DNA of 64,000 bases from an uncultured Vicinamibacterales bacterium. GTDB lineage: Bacteria; Acidobacteriota; Vicinamibacteria; Vicinamibacterales; UBA8438. Under the pieces are notes generated by a model. The model saw only the letters and a program-made list of their open reading frames with translations. It had not been told where the DNA came from and ran no database searches. The stretch spans positions 992,001 to 1,056,000 of the forward strand of contig OY282382.1 in NCBI GenBank assembly GCA_958295905.1, written 5' to 3'. Below are positions 35,931-47,048 of the stretch, piece by piece. The translations under genes and the position numbers were made by a program. How positions within the stretch are numbered: position 1 is the stretch's first letter; each line of letters opens with the position of its first letter.

Positions 35931-35934
<4 letters not shown>
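34075..35934 (-). CDS. Membrane-anchored MutS-family ATPase
   Basis: A 619-residue protein. The C-terminal 220 residues are a MutS ATPase domain: Walker A GSNMSGKTT (about 430), Walker B TLFLLDELFHGTNS (about 510) and the LVTTHD switch. Before it is a core/lever-like helical region. Unlike MutS or MutS2, it has hydrophobic pairs near residues 38-75 and 220-258, predicting four TMs. Mismatch-binding domain I and the Smr nuclease are absent. The GTG start at 35934 overlaps the stop of the FadB-like gene by 4 bp (GTGA), so the two are translationally coupled. Function unknown; a role in canonical mismatch repair is unlikely. Confidence 0.85.
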
Positions 35935-38039
<2,105 letters not shown>

Positions 38040-38123
38040 GCGTAATCCTCCGGGCCGGCGGCGCGCCGGCGGTTGCGGGCGGCCCGGGTGCCCGCGGCCT
38101 CGCCGGCGGGCGCCCGGCCGGCG

Positions 38124-40823
38124 TCAATCCAGCCTGGCCAGCTCCGCCGGTCCGACGGGCTCGGCGGGGCCGTGATAGATGGCGTTGAACAACAGCTTGA
38201 AGGTGCCCCGGGTCTGGGTGCGGAAGGCGATCTGGCTGCCCATCGTCACCACCGTCCCCGCCCCGACGTCGAACGCGACGACGTTGGCGCGGTTCCGGAG
38301 CAGCTCGTCCCCGAGGAGCCAGCCGCTCGCCACCATGTCCGCCTCGTCGGGATAGCGCGAGACCGTCTCGGCCGTGACGTCGAAGCTCGGGGTCAGCCGG
38401 TAGGCTTGGTCGAAGCGGAAGAACACCGGCCAGCGCTCGGGCATGCCGAACGCGACCGGGTGCCGCGGATCGAACTCCTGTTTCAGGAGCGACCCCGGGC
38501 TGTAGAAGAGCGCGGTCGGCTCGACCACCCGGTCGCGCAACGTACCGAGCAGTTGGGCGGGGCTCTGGAACGCGTCGCGCAGGGCCTGCTGCGCGTCCCC
38601 GCCCCCGCGCGGCGCCGGGGATTGGGGGCCGCCGGTCGGCAGCACCGGTTCTATCGGCAGGTCCAGCAGGGCGCGGGCGGTGCCGACGGCGCTGCCCAGG
38701 GCCACCAGGGTGCCGCCGTCCCTCACCCAGTCGGCGAGCTTCCGCCACCCCGCGTTCCCGACCCCGAAGGCCCACCGCCACGAGTTGTCGTGCCGCTCGG
38801 GGTCGAGGCCGCCGACGATGCGGCGGCGGGTGGTGCCCGACGGCAGGACGATGACGTCGTAGCGGTCCGCGAGGTCACTCTCGAAGTCGAGCGACGAGAC
38901 CTCGACGTGGCCCAGCTCGTACTGCTCGAACAGCCAGCGCATCCAGCCGCCCGGCATGTTGTTCGCGGCCCGCCACAGCCCGACACGGGTCGGGGACCGC
39001 AGCCGGAACCCCGGCACCGCGGGCGCGGCGTCGGCGCCGTGCACCCGCAGCCCGGTCTCGCGCGACACCGCCTCCAGGATGGAGGCGGCCTCGGGCGACG
39101 GCGGCGCCAGCCAGGCCCCCGGGGCGTGCCCGCGCCCGCCGCTCCGGAACCCCTCGGCCGCGCGGTACAGGGGGACGCCGGCCCGCTGCAGCCGCGCCGC
39201 GGCGAGGAACCCGGCGTTCGACTCCGGGCCGAGCACGTAGGCCCAGCCGGGCGCGGCCGGCATCGGCGGGGCGTCGGGCTGAATCTCGTCCCACCGATAC
39301 AGGTCGGCCCTGACCGGCTCGTCGATCTGCTCGACGTCGACCCCCATCAGCAGCCCCAGCGTCTGCGCGGTCACGTCGTAGGGGGGGATGGGGGGACCGC
39401 CGGGGTAGTAGCGCAGGTCGGGGTAGACCTGCCGCTCCAGCATGGTCTTGGCGAAGGCGCCGGCCGGCTGCGCGAGCTGGATCACCCACGAGCCGGCCGG
39501 ATAGCGCCGCCCGCCGGCCGTGAACCGCGCGCGGGCGCGGTGAATCTCGACCTCGGCGGTGCGCAGCAGCTCGAGCAGCTCCCAGGTTGCGTACGGGTCG
39601 CGCTGCCCGGCGGGGACGGCGAAGGCGTACGGCGCCTCGTCCCGGGTCGTCCAGTCGCGGTGCACCCGGTAGTAGTTCTCCATCCACGTGGTCCGGTTCC
39701 GCGCCACCTCCGTGAGCCCCGCGTAGACGGCGGTGAGCCCGTAGTCGACGATGTCGCCGAGCCGCCACACCCCGCGGTCGTAGGGCATCGGGAAATTGAT
39801 GCGGGCTTCCTGCGGGCCGAGGGGCACGTCGGCGCCGGCCGGGTTCACGTACGGGTCCGCGAGCCGGGCGCTCGCGATCTCGGTGAGGATGCGGGGCTGG
39901 CCGTGGTAGAGCATGTACTGGCGCGCCGGCGCCCACAGGTCGTACTGCTGGCCGTAGACGACCCCGCGCTTGTTCTCGGCGGTGAGGGCGGCGGCCATCG
40001 CCATCCCGATCCGGGCCTGACCCTGGAGCAGCAGGGGATGGATGTTGGGGTCGTGGGGGTCCTGGTAGGGGGGCACGAACATGCGCGCCCCGTTGGGCCC
40101 CATCTGGTGCATGTCGTGGGTGACCTGCGGCTTCAACCCGCGATGGATGTCGAGGGCGAGCCGGGTCTCCTTCTGGGTGAACATGAACCAGTCGCGGTTG
40201 TCGTCGTGCCCCGTGTAGTGGTGGTACAGGTCGGGATAGGTGCGGTCGTAGCCGGTGCCGCGGGTGTCGTACCAGTGGTCGATGACCAGCCGCTGGCCGT
40301 CCGGGTTCTGCGAGGGCACCATCAGCAGCACCACGTTGTCGAGAATCTCGGCGATCTCCGGCGACTGCTCCGTCGCCAGGCGGTGGGCTAGCTCGACGAT
40401 GGCCTGGGTGTTGCCGACCTCGGTCGCGTGGATCGTCGCGTAGAGGAAGTAGAACGGCACGCCTTCGCGGGCGAGGGCCGCCGCGTCCGCCTCCGACAGG
40501 CCGCGCGGGTCGTTCAGCCGGTGATTGATCTCGACGAGGCGGTCGAGGCGCGCGAGGTTGCGCGACGCGCTGATCGTCGCCAAGACGTAGGGGTTGCCCA
40601 GGGTGCTCGTGCCCCGCTGCTCGTAGGTGATCCGGTCCGAACGGTCCGCGAGGAGCTGCAGGTACTCGAGAATCCGGGGATAGCGCGCCAGCTCGCCGTC
40701 GGTCCCGATCTCGAAGCCGAAGTAGTCGGTCGGAGGCGGGATGTCCGGAGCCTGCGCGCGGGCGGCGGCGGTCGACGCGACCGACAGCACGGCGATCCAC
40801 AAGACGGTTCTGATCAGTTGCAT
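38124..40823 (-). CDS. Secreted M14-family zinc carboxypeptidase
   Basis: An 899-residue protein with a Sec signal (MQLIRTVLWIAVLSVAST, cleavage near ARAQA). The M14 catalytic domain occupies about residues 30-350: HATEVGN supplies the HxxE zinc ligands, and VTHDMHQMG contains the third His candidate. The downstream 500 residues, with a glutamine-amidotransferase-like segment (LPSGTTRRRIVG, GGTLVALGSA), match the long architecture of secreted peptidases in acidobacteria and Bacteroidetes. ATG 40823 was preferred to 40937 because it starts right at the signal peptide. Likely degrades peptides in the periplasm or outside the cell. Confidence 0.9.
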   Translation of the reverse strand: MQLIRTVLWIAVLSVASTAAARAQAPDIPPPTDYFGFEIGTDGELARYPRILEYLQLLADRSDRITYEQRGTSTLGNPYVLATISASRNLARLDRLVEINHRLNDPRGLSEADAAALAREGVPFYFLYATIHATEVGNTQAIVELAHRLATEQSPEIAEILDNVVLLMVPSQNPDGQRLVIDHWYDTRGTGYDRTYPDLYHHYTGHDDNRDWFMFTQKETRLALDIHRGLKPQVTHDMHQMGPNGARMFVPPYQDPHDPNIHPLLLQGQARIGMAMAAALTAENKRGVVYGQQYDLWAPARQYMLYHGQPRILTEIASARLADPYVNPAGADVPLGPQEARINFPMPYDRGVWRLGDIVDYGLTAVYAGLTEVARNRTTWMENYYRVHRDWTTRDEAPYAFAVPAGQRDPYATWELLELLRTAEVEIHRARARFTAGGRRYPAGSWVIQLAQPAGAFAKTMLERQVYPDLRYYPGGPPIPPYDVTAQTLGLLMGVDVEQIDEPVRADLYRWDEIQPDAPPMPAAPGWAYVLGPESNAGFLAAARLQRAGVPLYRAAEGFRSGGRGHAPGAWLAPPSPEAASILEAVSRETGLRVHGADAAPAVPGFRLRSPTRVGLWRAANNMPGGWMRWLFEQYELGHVEVSSLDFESDLADRYDVIVLPSGTTRRRIVGGLDPERHDNSWRWAFGVGNAGWRKLADWVRDGGTLVALGSAVGTARALLDLPIEPVLPTGGPQSPAPRGGGDAQQALRDAFQSPAQLLGTLRDRVVEPTALFYSPGSLLKQEFDPRHPVAFGMPERWPVFFRFDQAYRLTPSFDVTAETVSRYPDEADMVASGWLLGDELLRNRANVVAFDVGAGTVVTMGSQIAFRTQTRGTFKLLFNAIYHGPAEPVGPAELARLD

Positions 40824-41087
40824 GGCATGGGCGTGGGGTCCCGCCGCGGGGGACCGCGTGTGTCCGTCCGGGCGCTCTGCGTCCCGCCCTGCGGTGATGG
40901 TCCGGAACGGACGGTCTCGAAACCACCAAAATATCACGATCCGCCGGCCTTCTCCGGGCGCGGCGGGCCGCGGTGCCGCCGCCCCCCCGGGTTGCCGGTG
41001 CCTGGTCGTGGGGACGGCCCCGGTCCGGGCGGTTCACCTGACGGCGCTGCGGGCGGCGGCGATTGCGCTCGAGTGAGGCGGTCTCGC

Positions 41088-42509
41088 CTACTCCAGAAAC
41101 CGCCGGGCGAACGTGACGAAGGCGTGGGTGTCGGCGAAGGTCGAGGCGAGCCCCAGCGAGGCGCGGACCGCGCCCGGACCGTTGCCCCCGTTCAGGCACT
41201 GGCCGAACTCCTCGCGCGTCATCCGGTCCCCGCTGGCCGCGAAGCAGCGGTCGAGCTCGCCGGCCGAGAGCCCGAGGGCCGCCTCCCCCGCCCCGGGATT
41301 GCAGAAGCAGCCGGTCCGGAGCGAGATGCCGGCCCCGGCGGCGCGCGCTTCCACCGTCGGATGCGGGACGATGCGCCCGCCGCCGTCGTGCAGGTTGAAC
41401 GCCACCGTACCGCCGCGGCGATCTGTGGTCAACGGCCCGTAGACGCGGGCGAGGGGCCGGCCGTTGGCGTGGTGCAGGTCCGCCAGCGCACCCAGCAGCC
41501 ACCCCGTCAGGCAGCGCACCCGCCCGTGGATCCGGTCGAGGCCGACCCTCTCGAGAAAGCTCAGGCCGGCATCGACGGCCGGGATGTTCGAGTAGTCGAC
41601 GGTCCCGTCCTCGAACGCCGCCGCCCCCTCGACGAGGACGTGGCGGTCGCTCTGCACCGACGCCACCGTGATCGTGCCCCCGGAGAACCACGGCCGGTGC
41701 AGCTTGCGGAGCGCCCGGTGCCGGGCGATGAGCACCCCGACGCCGGTCGGATGCCCGAACATCTTGTAGAAGGAGAGGGCCACGAAGTCGGGCCGAACCC
41801 GGCTCAGATCGAGCCGGTTGGTCGGCACGAACGCGGCCGCGTCGACCAGCACGTCCCAGCCGAGGGCCTGGGCCCGGGGGACCCATTCGAGCGGATGCTG
41901 CACGCCGGAGAAGTTCGACTGCGCGGGATAGGCGAACAGCTTGTGCCGGGCCGTCCCGGCGCGGGCCAGCGCGCGGTCGAGATGGGCCTCGTCGACCCGC
42001 AGGTCCGGCGGGACCACCGGGAGATAGTCTGTCTCGGCCCCGTGCGCCCGATCGAACTCGCGGATGCCGTTCACCGAGTTGTGGTTGTCGAAGGTCAGCA
42101 GCAGCCGGTCGCCGGGCTCGAACGGGTACGCCTCGCCGACCAGCTTCAGGGCGTGGCTGGCGTTGGCCGTGAACACCACCGCGTACTCGCCCGGCGACGC
42201 GTTGAAGAAGCGCAGGACGTGGGCGCGGCAGCGCTCGACGCCCTCGCCCGCGAGCACCGACGTGGGGTTGACCGAGTGCGGGTTGCCGAGGACGTGGGAG
42301 GCAAGGAAGTCCGCGTGCCCCCGCACCACCGAGACCGGGTAGAGCCCGCCGCCGGTGTAGTCCAGATACACCTGCCCCTGCTCGTCCAGCCGCCCGAACT
42401 CGGCCGCGCGCACGGCGTCCATGCCGCTGTCCGCGTACTCCGGCGAGTCGGCGAGGAACCGTTCGTAGTCGCGGTCGAGGGCGGGGGCGGAGATCGAAGG
42501 TTCGCGCAT
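41088..42509 (-). CDS. MOCOS-like PLP enzyme (class V aminotransferase fold)
   Basis: A 473-residue protein of the cysteine desulfurase superfamily. The PLP Lys lies in SFYKMFGHPTGVGVL (about residue 248), and RTGCFCNPGAGE (about 400) carries the active Cys. Both strongly resemble the N-terminal domain of eukaryotic molybdenum cofactor sulfurase. It lacks the C-terminal MOSC domain. It may mobilise sulfur from cysteine for a cofactor, or act on another substrate. The start is ATG 42509. No molybdoenzyme or MOSC gene is in the window, so the recipient is unknown. Confidence 0.87.
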   Translation of the reverse strand: MREPSISAPALDRDYERFLADSPEYADSGMDAVRAAEFGRLDEQGQVYLDYTGGGLYPVSVVRGHADFLASHVLGNPHSVNPTSVLAGEGVERCRAHVLRFFNASPGEYAVVFTANASHALKLVGEAYPFEPGDRLLLTFDNHNSVNGIREFDRAHGAETDYLPVVPPDLRVDEAHLDRALARAGTARHKLFAYPAQSNFSGVQHPLEWVPRAQALGWDVLVDAAAFVPTNRLDLSRVRPDFVALSFYKMFGHPTGVGVLIARHRALRKLHRPWFSGGTITVASVQSDRHVLVEGAAAFEDGTVDYSNIPAVDAGLSFLERVGLDRIHGRVRCLTGWLLGALADLHHANGRPLARVYGPLTTDRRGGTVAFNLHDGGGRIVPHPTVEARAAGAGISLRTGCFCNPGAGEAALGLSAGELDRCFAASGDRMTREEFGQCLNGGNGPGAVRASLGLASTFADTHAFVTFARRFLE

Positions 42510-42546
42510 GGTGTCTGTTCAGGAGCTCCGGGACGCTGCATTCGAA

Positions 42547-42694
42547 CGGCGATGCATCCCGCCTGACTGCGTTGTTCGTCGGTTACCTTAAATGTCCAAT
42601 CGGCGCTCTCCTCACGCCGGTTCAGGCACGGGCGCTCTTCAGCCCGCCGGCGTCCTCGCCGCTCTCGGCGCGACGCGGGGTTTCGCCGCGGGCT
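42547..42694 (+). repeat. Dispersed repeat R2, copy B (copy A at 28151-28414)
   Basis: The shorter copy of R2, located between the MOCOS-like gene and the exported methyltransferase gene and in the same orientation as copy A. Its inner part (42583-42626) contains TTACCTTAAATGTCC and is less GC-rich than its surroundings. As in copy A, the right end lies just upstream of a plus-strand start codon. Confidence 0.75.
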
Positions 42695-42750
42695 CCCGTG
42701 GGCCAGCGTATCACCACCGGCTGGTATGCTGACAGGGAACGGGGGGACAC

Positions 42751-44124
42751 ATGCATACCGACAGGCGCATCCGGTTGTCGTTGGCCGCGTGGGGGTTCGC
42801 CGCCGCGTTCGGCTTCATCCTGATCGCCGGCGTCGGCGCGTCGGCCCAGACGCCGTCCGCGGACCGGGGGGAACGGCGCCGGGCGCCGGCCGACTTCATG
42901 AGCTTCCAGGGCGCCGGGTGGCTCGAGCGGGCGGAGCGCGTCGACGAGGAGCGGCCCGACCTCGTGCTCGACGCCATGGGGCTCGAGGCGGGTGACGTGG
43001 TCGCCGACGTCGGATGCGGGTCCGGCTACTACGCCCGCCGCATCGCCGGCCGGGTCGCGCCGGGCGGCCGCGTCTACTGCGTCGACATCCAGCCCGAGAT
43101 GCTCGACATCATGCGCGAGCTCGCCGACCGCGACGGGGCGGCCGGCATCGTCCCGGTGCTGAGCGAGCCCGACGACCTGAAGCTGCCGGCCGGCTCGGTC
43201 GACTGGATCGTGCTGGCCGACGTCTACCACGAGATGTCGGACTACGAGGCGATGCTCGCGGGCATGCGCGCGGCCCTCGCCCCCGGGGGGCGCGTGGCCC
43301 TGCTCGAATACCGGATTGAGGACGGCACCGGCGACAACCTCAAGGCCGACCACGCGATGTCGGTGCGTCAGGTGCTCGCCGAGTGGCTGCCGGCCGGGTT
43401 CGCCCTCGTCGATCTGCACGAGTTCCTCCCCGGACAGCATCTCTTCATCCTGAAGGCGGCGGGAGACGACACCGTCGCGGGCGCTCCCATCCGGAACGTC
43501 GACCTGTCGGCGGCGCTCGCGCAGGGCCTCGTCGAGGCCGAGGCGCGGGGCGCGGGCGGGACCGGGGTCAACATCCGCATCCGGAACCTCTCCGGCGGGA
43601 GGCTCGTGGTGACCATGCCGGTGGGGGTGTCCTTCCCCGCCGCGGGCGGGCGGCGGGACATGGTCTCCCGTCGCGACGCCGCCGTCCGTCTGTTCGACGA
43701 CCAGTGGCGCGACTGGGCGGTGCGGTCGGTGGGGCGCCAGCCCGAATGGCCGGCGGCGGGGCCGGGCGACGGTCTCGGCATCGAAGCGCCCGGGGGCCTC
43801 GGCGTCCTTGATGAGCTGATGCGCGCGATGCAGGTCGGCACCTACCGGGTGTCCAACTCGCCGCTGCTCTACATCCCCCGCACCCATAGCATCGAGCAGG
43901 CCGCGGTGTGGATTGCCGACGCCGACTCCCGCTACGACGACATCGCCCCCGCCCTGCGGGACGAGCGGATGCCCGCGCAGTACGCGGTCGCGTTCGCGCT
44001 CGTCTACTGCGACCTCGCCGGCATCGACGTCCGGTCGCGGCGCATCTGGGCGGACCGCGGTCGCGTCTTCGGCCCCCTCCGCGATCAGGGGCTGAACGTC
44101 TGGTATCAGCTCAAGACGCGTTGA
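42751..44124 (+). CDS. Exported class I SAM-dependent methyltransferase-like protein
   Basis: A 457-residue protein. An N-terminal hydrophobic segment (AAWGFAAAFGFILIAGVGA, residues 13-31) ending in SAQT looks like a Sec signal, odd for a SAM enzyme. The methyltransferase domain follows: motif I VVADVGCGSGYYARR (about 85) and post-I YCVDIQPEML, then LADVYHEMSD. The last 220 residues are an extra domain of unknown type. GGAACGGGGGGACAC before ATG 42751 is a good ribosome site. Either SAM is available outside, or the segment is an uncleaved anchor keeping the domain cytoplasmic. The 3' end is duplicated immediately downstream. Confidence 0.83.
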   Translation: MHTDRRIRLSLAAWGFAAAFGFILIAGVGASAQTPSADRGERRRAPADFMSFQGAGWLERAERVDEERPDLVLDAMGLEAGDVVADVGCGSGYYARRIAGRVAPGGRVYCVDIQPEMLDIMRELADRDGAAGIVPVLSEPDDLKLPAGSVDWIVLADVYHEMSDYEAMLAGMRAALAPGGRVALLEYRIEDGTGDNLKADHAMSVRQVLAEWLPAGFALVDLHEFLPGQHLFILKAAGDDTVAGAPIRNVDLSAALAQGLVEAEARGAGGTGVNIRIRNLSGGRLVVTMPVGVSFPAAGGRRDMVSRRDAAVRLFDDQWRDWAVRSVGRQPEWPAAGPGDGLGIEAPGGLGVLDELMRAMQVGTYRVSNSPLLYIPRTHSIEQAAVWIADADSRYDDIAPALRDERMPAQYAVAFALVYCDLAGIDVRSRRIWADRGRVFGPLRDQGLNVWYQLKTR

Positions 44125-44201
44125 AGGGCGTGGTTGGAAGCCCGTGAACGGGCGGGCGCACCCGGCTGAACGTCTGGTATCAGCTCAAGACGCGTTGAAG
44201 G
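44090..44201 (+). repeat. Direct repeat pair, 38 bp, period 74 bp, duplicating a gene 3' end
   Basis: The last 35 bases of the methyltransferase gene plus three bases beyond its stop (44090-44127) recur identically at 44164-44201, including the TGA. The 36 bp between the copies are unrelated. Perfect identity suggests a recent event. Confidence 0.95.
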
Positions 44202-44280
44202 AGCATTTCCGTCAGCGTCTTGGCGGAGAAGTGACGGGGCGGCGGAAGCCCACACTACCGGCACGCTTGTTGGTCGGGCG

Positions 44281-45426
44281 TCAGCGTGCCGCGAGAGTCT
44301 CCGAGCGCACCGTCAGGTCCTCCACCCGGTCCCGGTCCACGGCGACGCCCAGGCCGGGGCGGTCGCGCGGCACCGTCACCATGCCGGCCGCGTCCATCGT
44401 CCACGCCGGCGTGACGATGTCCGACTGCCAGTAGCGGGCGCTGGGGCTGAGGTCGGCCGGCAGCACGAAGTTCGGCAACGAGGCGAGGGCCACGTTGCAG
44501 GCGCGGCCGACGCCGCTCTCGAGCATACCGCCGCACCACACGGGGATGCCGGCGGCGGCGCATCGATCGTGGATGGCGCGCGCCACCGCAAACCCGCCGA
44601 CCCGGCCCGGCTTGATGTTGACGATGCGCCCGCTGCCCAGCTTGAGCATGTCGTCGACCCGATCGAGGCTCGTGATCGATTCGTCGAGGCACACCGGGGT
44701 GGCGAGCCGCTGCTGCAGGGCGGCGTGGCGCAGCAGGTCGTCCCGCCCCAGGGGCTGCTCGATCATCATCAATCCGAAGCGGTCGAACTTGGCGAGGTGG
44801 TCGAAGTCGGCCGTGGTGTAGGCGCTGTTGGCGTCGGCCATCAGCGGCGCCCCGTCTCCCACCGCCTCGCGCACCGCCGCCAGATACGTCACGTCGGCGC
44901 CCGGCTGCACCTTGATCTTTGCCTTCCGGTAGCCCTGGGCGAGAGCGCGGCGGACGACGTCGACCAGCCGCCGGGGATCGTCCTGGATGCCGATGGAGAT
45001 GCCCGTCGCGATCTGCGGGCGGGCGCCGCCGAGGAGGGCGGCGAGGCTCGACTGCATGCGCTCGGCCGCGAGGACCCAGATCCCCATCTCGACCGCCGCC
45101 TTCGCCATGGGGTGGCCGCGCACCGCCGCCTCCAGCCTGGGATGCGCCGCGTCCGGACCGGCGAAGGGCTCGCCGAGGGCCAGCGGGCCGATCCACTCCC
45201 GGATGGCGAGCCACGCGGTGTCGATGGTTTCCGGCGAAAAATAGGGCCATTCGCCGGCCACGCACTCGGACCACGCCGCGGTCCCGTCGGCGTCTCGGGT
45301 CTCGAGGAGGAGGATGCGCCGGAGGTCGGCGGCGCCGGAAGAGATGCGGAACGGCTCGACGAGGGCCATCCGGATCTCGCGAAGCGTGATCGATCTCAGT
45401 CGGATGTTGCTCTCCGCTCTCGGCAC
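44281..45426 (-). CDS. MenC-like enolase-superfamily enzyme (o-succinylbenzoate synthase type)
   Basis: A 381-residue enolase-superfamily protein. ITLREIRMALVEPF at the start, KAKIKVQPG (catalytic KxK, about residue 168), DANSAY, IEQPL, CLDESI and IVNIKPGRVGG follow the MenC/N-succinylamino acid racemase order. The start is decided by AAGGAG seven bases before a GTG at 45426; the frame stays open much further upstream but lacks family residues there. Members dehydrate SHCHC to o-succinylbenzoate in menaquinone synthesis or racemise N-acylamino acids. No other men gene is in the window, so the specific reaction stays open. Confidence 0.88.
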   Translation of the reverse strand: MPRAESNIRLRSITLREIRMALVEPFRISSGAADLRRILLLETRDADGTAAWSECVAGEWPYFSPETIDTAWLAIREWIGPLALGEPFAGPDAAHPRLEAAVRGHPMAKAAVEMGIWVLAAERMQSSLAALLGGARPQIATGISIGIQDDPRRLVDVVRRALAQGYRKAKIKVQPGADVTYLAAVREAVGDGAPLMADANSAYTTADFDHLAKFDRFGLMMIEQPLGRDDLLRHAALQQRLATPVCLDESITSLDRVDDMLKLGSGRIVNIKPGRVGGFAVARAIHDRCAAAGIPVWCGGMLESGVGRACNVALASLPNFVLPADLSPSARYWQSDIVTPAWTMDAAGMVTVPRDRPGLGVAVDRDRVEDLTVRSETLAAR

Positions 45427-45650
45427 GGTGGTACTCCTTGGTTCACCGGAGGCTGCTCCGTCATCGGCCGTCGCCCGCGGTGCCCGCGGAACGCCCGTGG
45501 CGACCCGTATTTCCTTCCGCACCGGCGCCGGCGGCGGGATCGACCTGCGGATCCGGATCCCGGGAGCCGCGGCGCGCCCGCCCGGCTGCGAATCCGAGGT
45601 TCGAAATGGTATCGTGTGGGCATGGCGGCGGTCTTGCAACGACCCCACCC

Positions 45651-46022
45651 ATGCAGACCATGTTGGACACGCACGCCGTCGCCCGCTCACTGACCGATGC
45701 CGACTTCACGCCAGCCCAGGCTGACGTTCTCGTGGATGCGCTCCGGCAGACGGCCGAGCCGGGCGATTCCGTCACGTCGGACCAGTTCAAGGCCGGCCTC
45801 GCCGAGGTGCGCACCGGGATAGCGGCCCTCGATACGCGGCTCTCGACGCAGATCGCCGATGTGCGCACCGAGATGGCCGCCCTTGATACGCGGCTCTCGA
45901 CGCAAATCGCCGGGGTGCGCACCGAGGTCGCGAGCCTCGAAACCCGGCTCGTTCGGTGGATGGTCGGAACCGTGATCGCGACCGCCGGCGTGACCGTCGG
46001 GATCCTCCGCCTGCTCGAATAG
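45651..46022 (+). CDS. Small coiled-coil protein with C-terminal membrane anchor
   Basis: A 123-residue protein. Residues 48-100 hold 18-residue tandem repeats (VRTGIAALDTRLSTQIAD, then VRTEMAALDTRLSTQIAG, then a partial third). They are encoded by 54-bp DNA repeats and should form a coiled coil. A single TM (MVGTVIATAGVTVGILRLL) closes the protein. The layout resembles CCDC90/DUF1640-like proteins. ATG 45651 or ATG 45660 could be the start; neither has a clear ribosome site. It starts 225 bp from the divergent MenC-like gene. Function unknown. Confidence 0.7.
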   Translation: MQTMLDTHAVARSLTDADFTPAQADVLVDALRQTAEPGDSVTSDQFKAGLAEVRTGIAALDTRLSTQIADVRTEMAALDTRLSTQIAGVRTEVASLETRLVRWMVGTVIATAGVTVGILRLLE

Positions 46023-46055
46023 TCGGATAGACAGGAGCGGCGGACGGTCGGATGC

Positions 46056-46874
46056 TCACGGGTCGGCCGCCGTGTTGACGAGATAGAACCACCGTCCGGT
46101 CGCGGCGTCGCGGTGGAGGCCGGCGACCCGGGTGTGCGGAGCGTCGAGGTACGTCGTGAAGGCCCGGCGCAGGTGCTGCTGCCAGCGGCGGGCCGCCTCG
46201 GGGGCGGCGGCCTTCAGGTGCTCGATGTCGGCCGGCAGCTCCACCCGCACCCACGGCGCGCGGGCCGGCGGGGCCGGTTCGGCGCCGGCCGGGGTGGCGA
46301 TGGGCGCCGCCCGCGCCTCGGCGGGCGCCTCGGGCGGGTCGCCGTCGAGGATGCGTTCCACCACCGGGTCGCGCAGCCGCCACTCGACGATCAGCCGGTC
46401 GGTGTCGAGCCCCCGGTGCAGCACGCTGGCGGTGTCGCCGTACATGTCCGGCACGTACTCGACCGGCTCGGCTCCCAGCGCCACGAGGTTCAGGCGGGCG
46501 TTGCGCGACACCAGCGGGTCGAACGACCAGTAGACGCGCTCGACGCCGACCGCCAGCAACTGCCGGCGCTGATGCAGCTTCAGCCGCCGTCCCAGCCCGA
46601 GCCGGCGCGCCTCGGGCCGCACTGCGAGCATGTCCGACCAGTGCGCCGGGGCGCCGTCGCGCACCCCGCTGATGCCGAACACGAACCCCACGAGCCGCCC
46701 GTCGGGCGCGAACGCGCCGGACGCGACCCCGCCCACCCGTTGGCACACCTGGAGGATGGTGGCGGGCGCCACGTCCGCGAAGTCGCGGCCCCAGATGTCC
46801 CGCTGAAGCTGGACGGCCGCCGCGCAGTCGCCGCGGCTGCGCAGGGGGCGGATGATGACATCGTCGCCTGACAC
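46056..46874 (-). CDS. GNAT-fold acetyltransferase-like protein (COG3375 type)
   Basis: A 272-residue protein. The N-terminal half has a GNAT core: the acetyl-CoA loop is approximated by VRPEARRLGLGRRLKLHQR, preceded by GFVFGISG and followed by VYWSFDPLVSRNARLNL. That last segment is diagnostic for the COG3375 predicted acetyltransferase group. The C-terminus is a substrate domain of unknown role. A GTG at 46874 fits the family length; the longer ATG-initiated frame adds an Arg/Pro-rich tract with no family resemblance. Some relatives are neighbours of menC-type genes, which agrees with the MenC-like gene nearby, although the small coiled-coil gene lies between. Confidence 0.8.
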   Translation of the reverse strand: MSGDDVIIRPLRSRGDCAAAVQLQRDIWGRDFADVAPATILQVCQRVGGVASGAFAPDGRLVGFVFGISGVRDGAPAHWSDMLAVRPEARRLGLGRRLKLHQRRQLLAVGVERVYWSFDPLVSRNARLNLVALGAEPVEYVPDMYGDTASVLHRGLDTDRLIVEWRLRDPVVERILDGDPPEAPAEARAAPIATPAGAEPAPPARAPWVRVELPADIEHLKAAAPEAARRWQQHLRRAFTTYLDAPHTRVAGLHRDAATGRWFYLVNTAADP

Positions 46875-47048
46875 GCACGTTAGGATACCGGAAGAAGCGA
46901 TTTTCGGGCCGTCCGCGGCGCTGCCGCCGCCGGCCAAGCGGTGGTGGTGATTCCGATGCCGTTGCGCGCCGCTCACCCGTGGCCCTGCTTCCCGCCGTGC
47001 CGGCCGCCCTCGCCGGCTTCTCCCGGGAAGCCGGAGCCGGGAGGGACC

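Noticed and set aside
38875-41886. A 1003-codon minus-strand open frame overlapping the M14 peptidase gene
   Set aside because: It is a shifted frame of the peptidase and MOCOS-like genes with low-complexity Arg/Pro/Gly content and no motif, caused by high GC.
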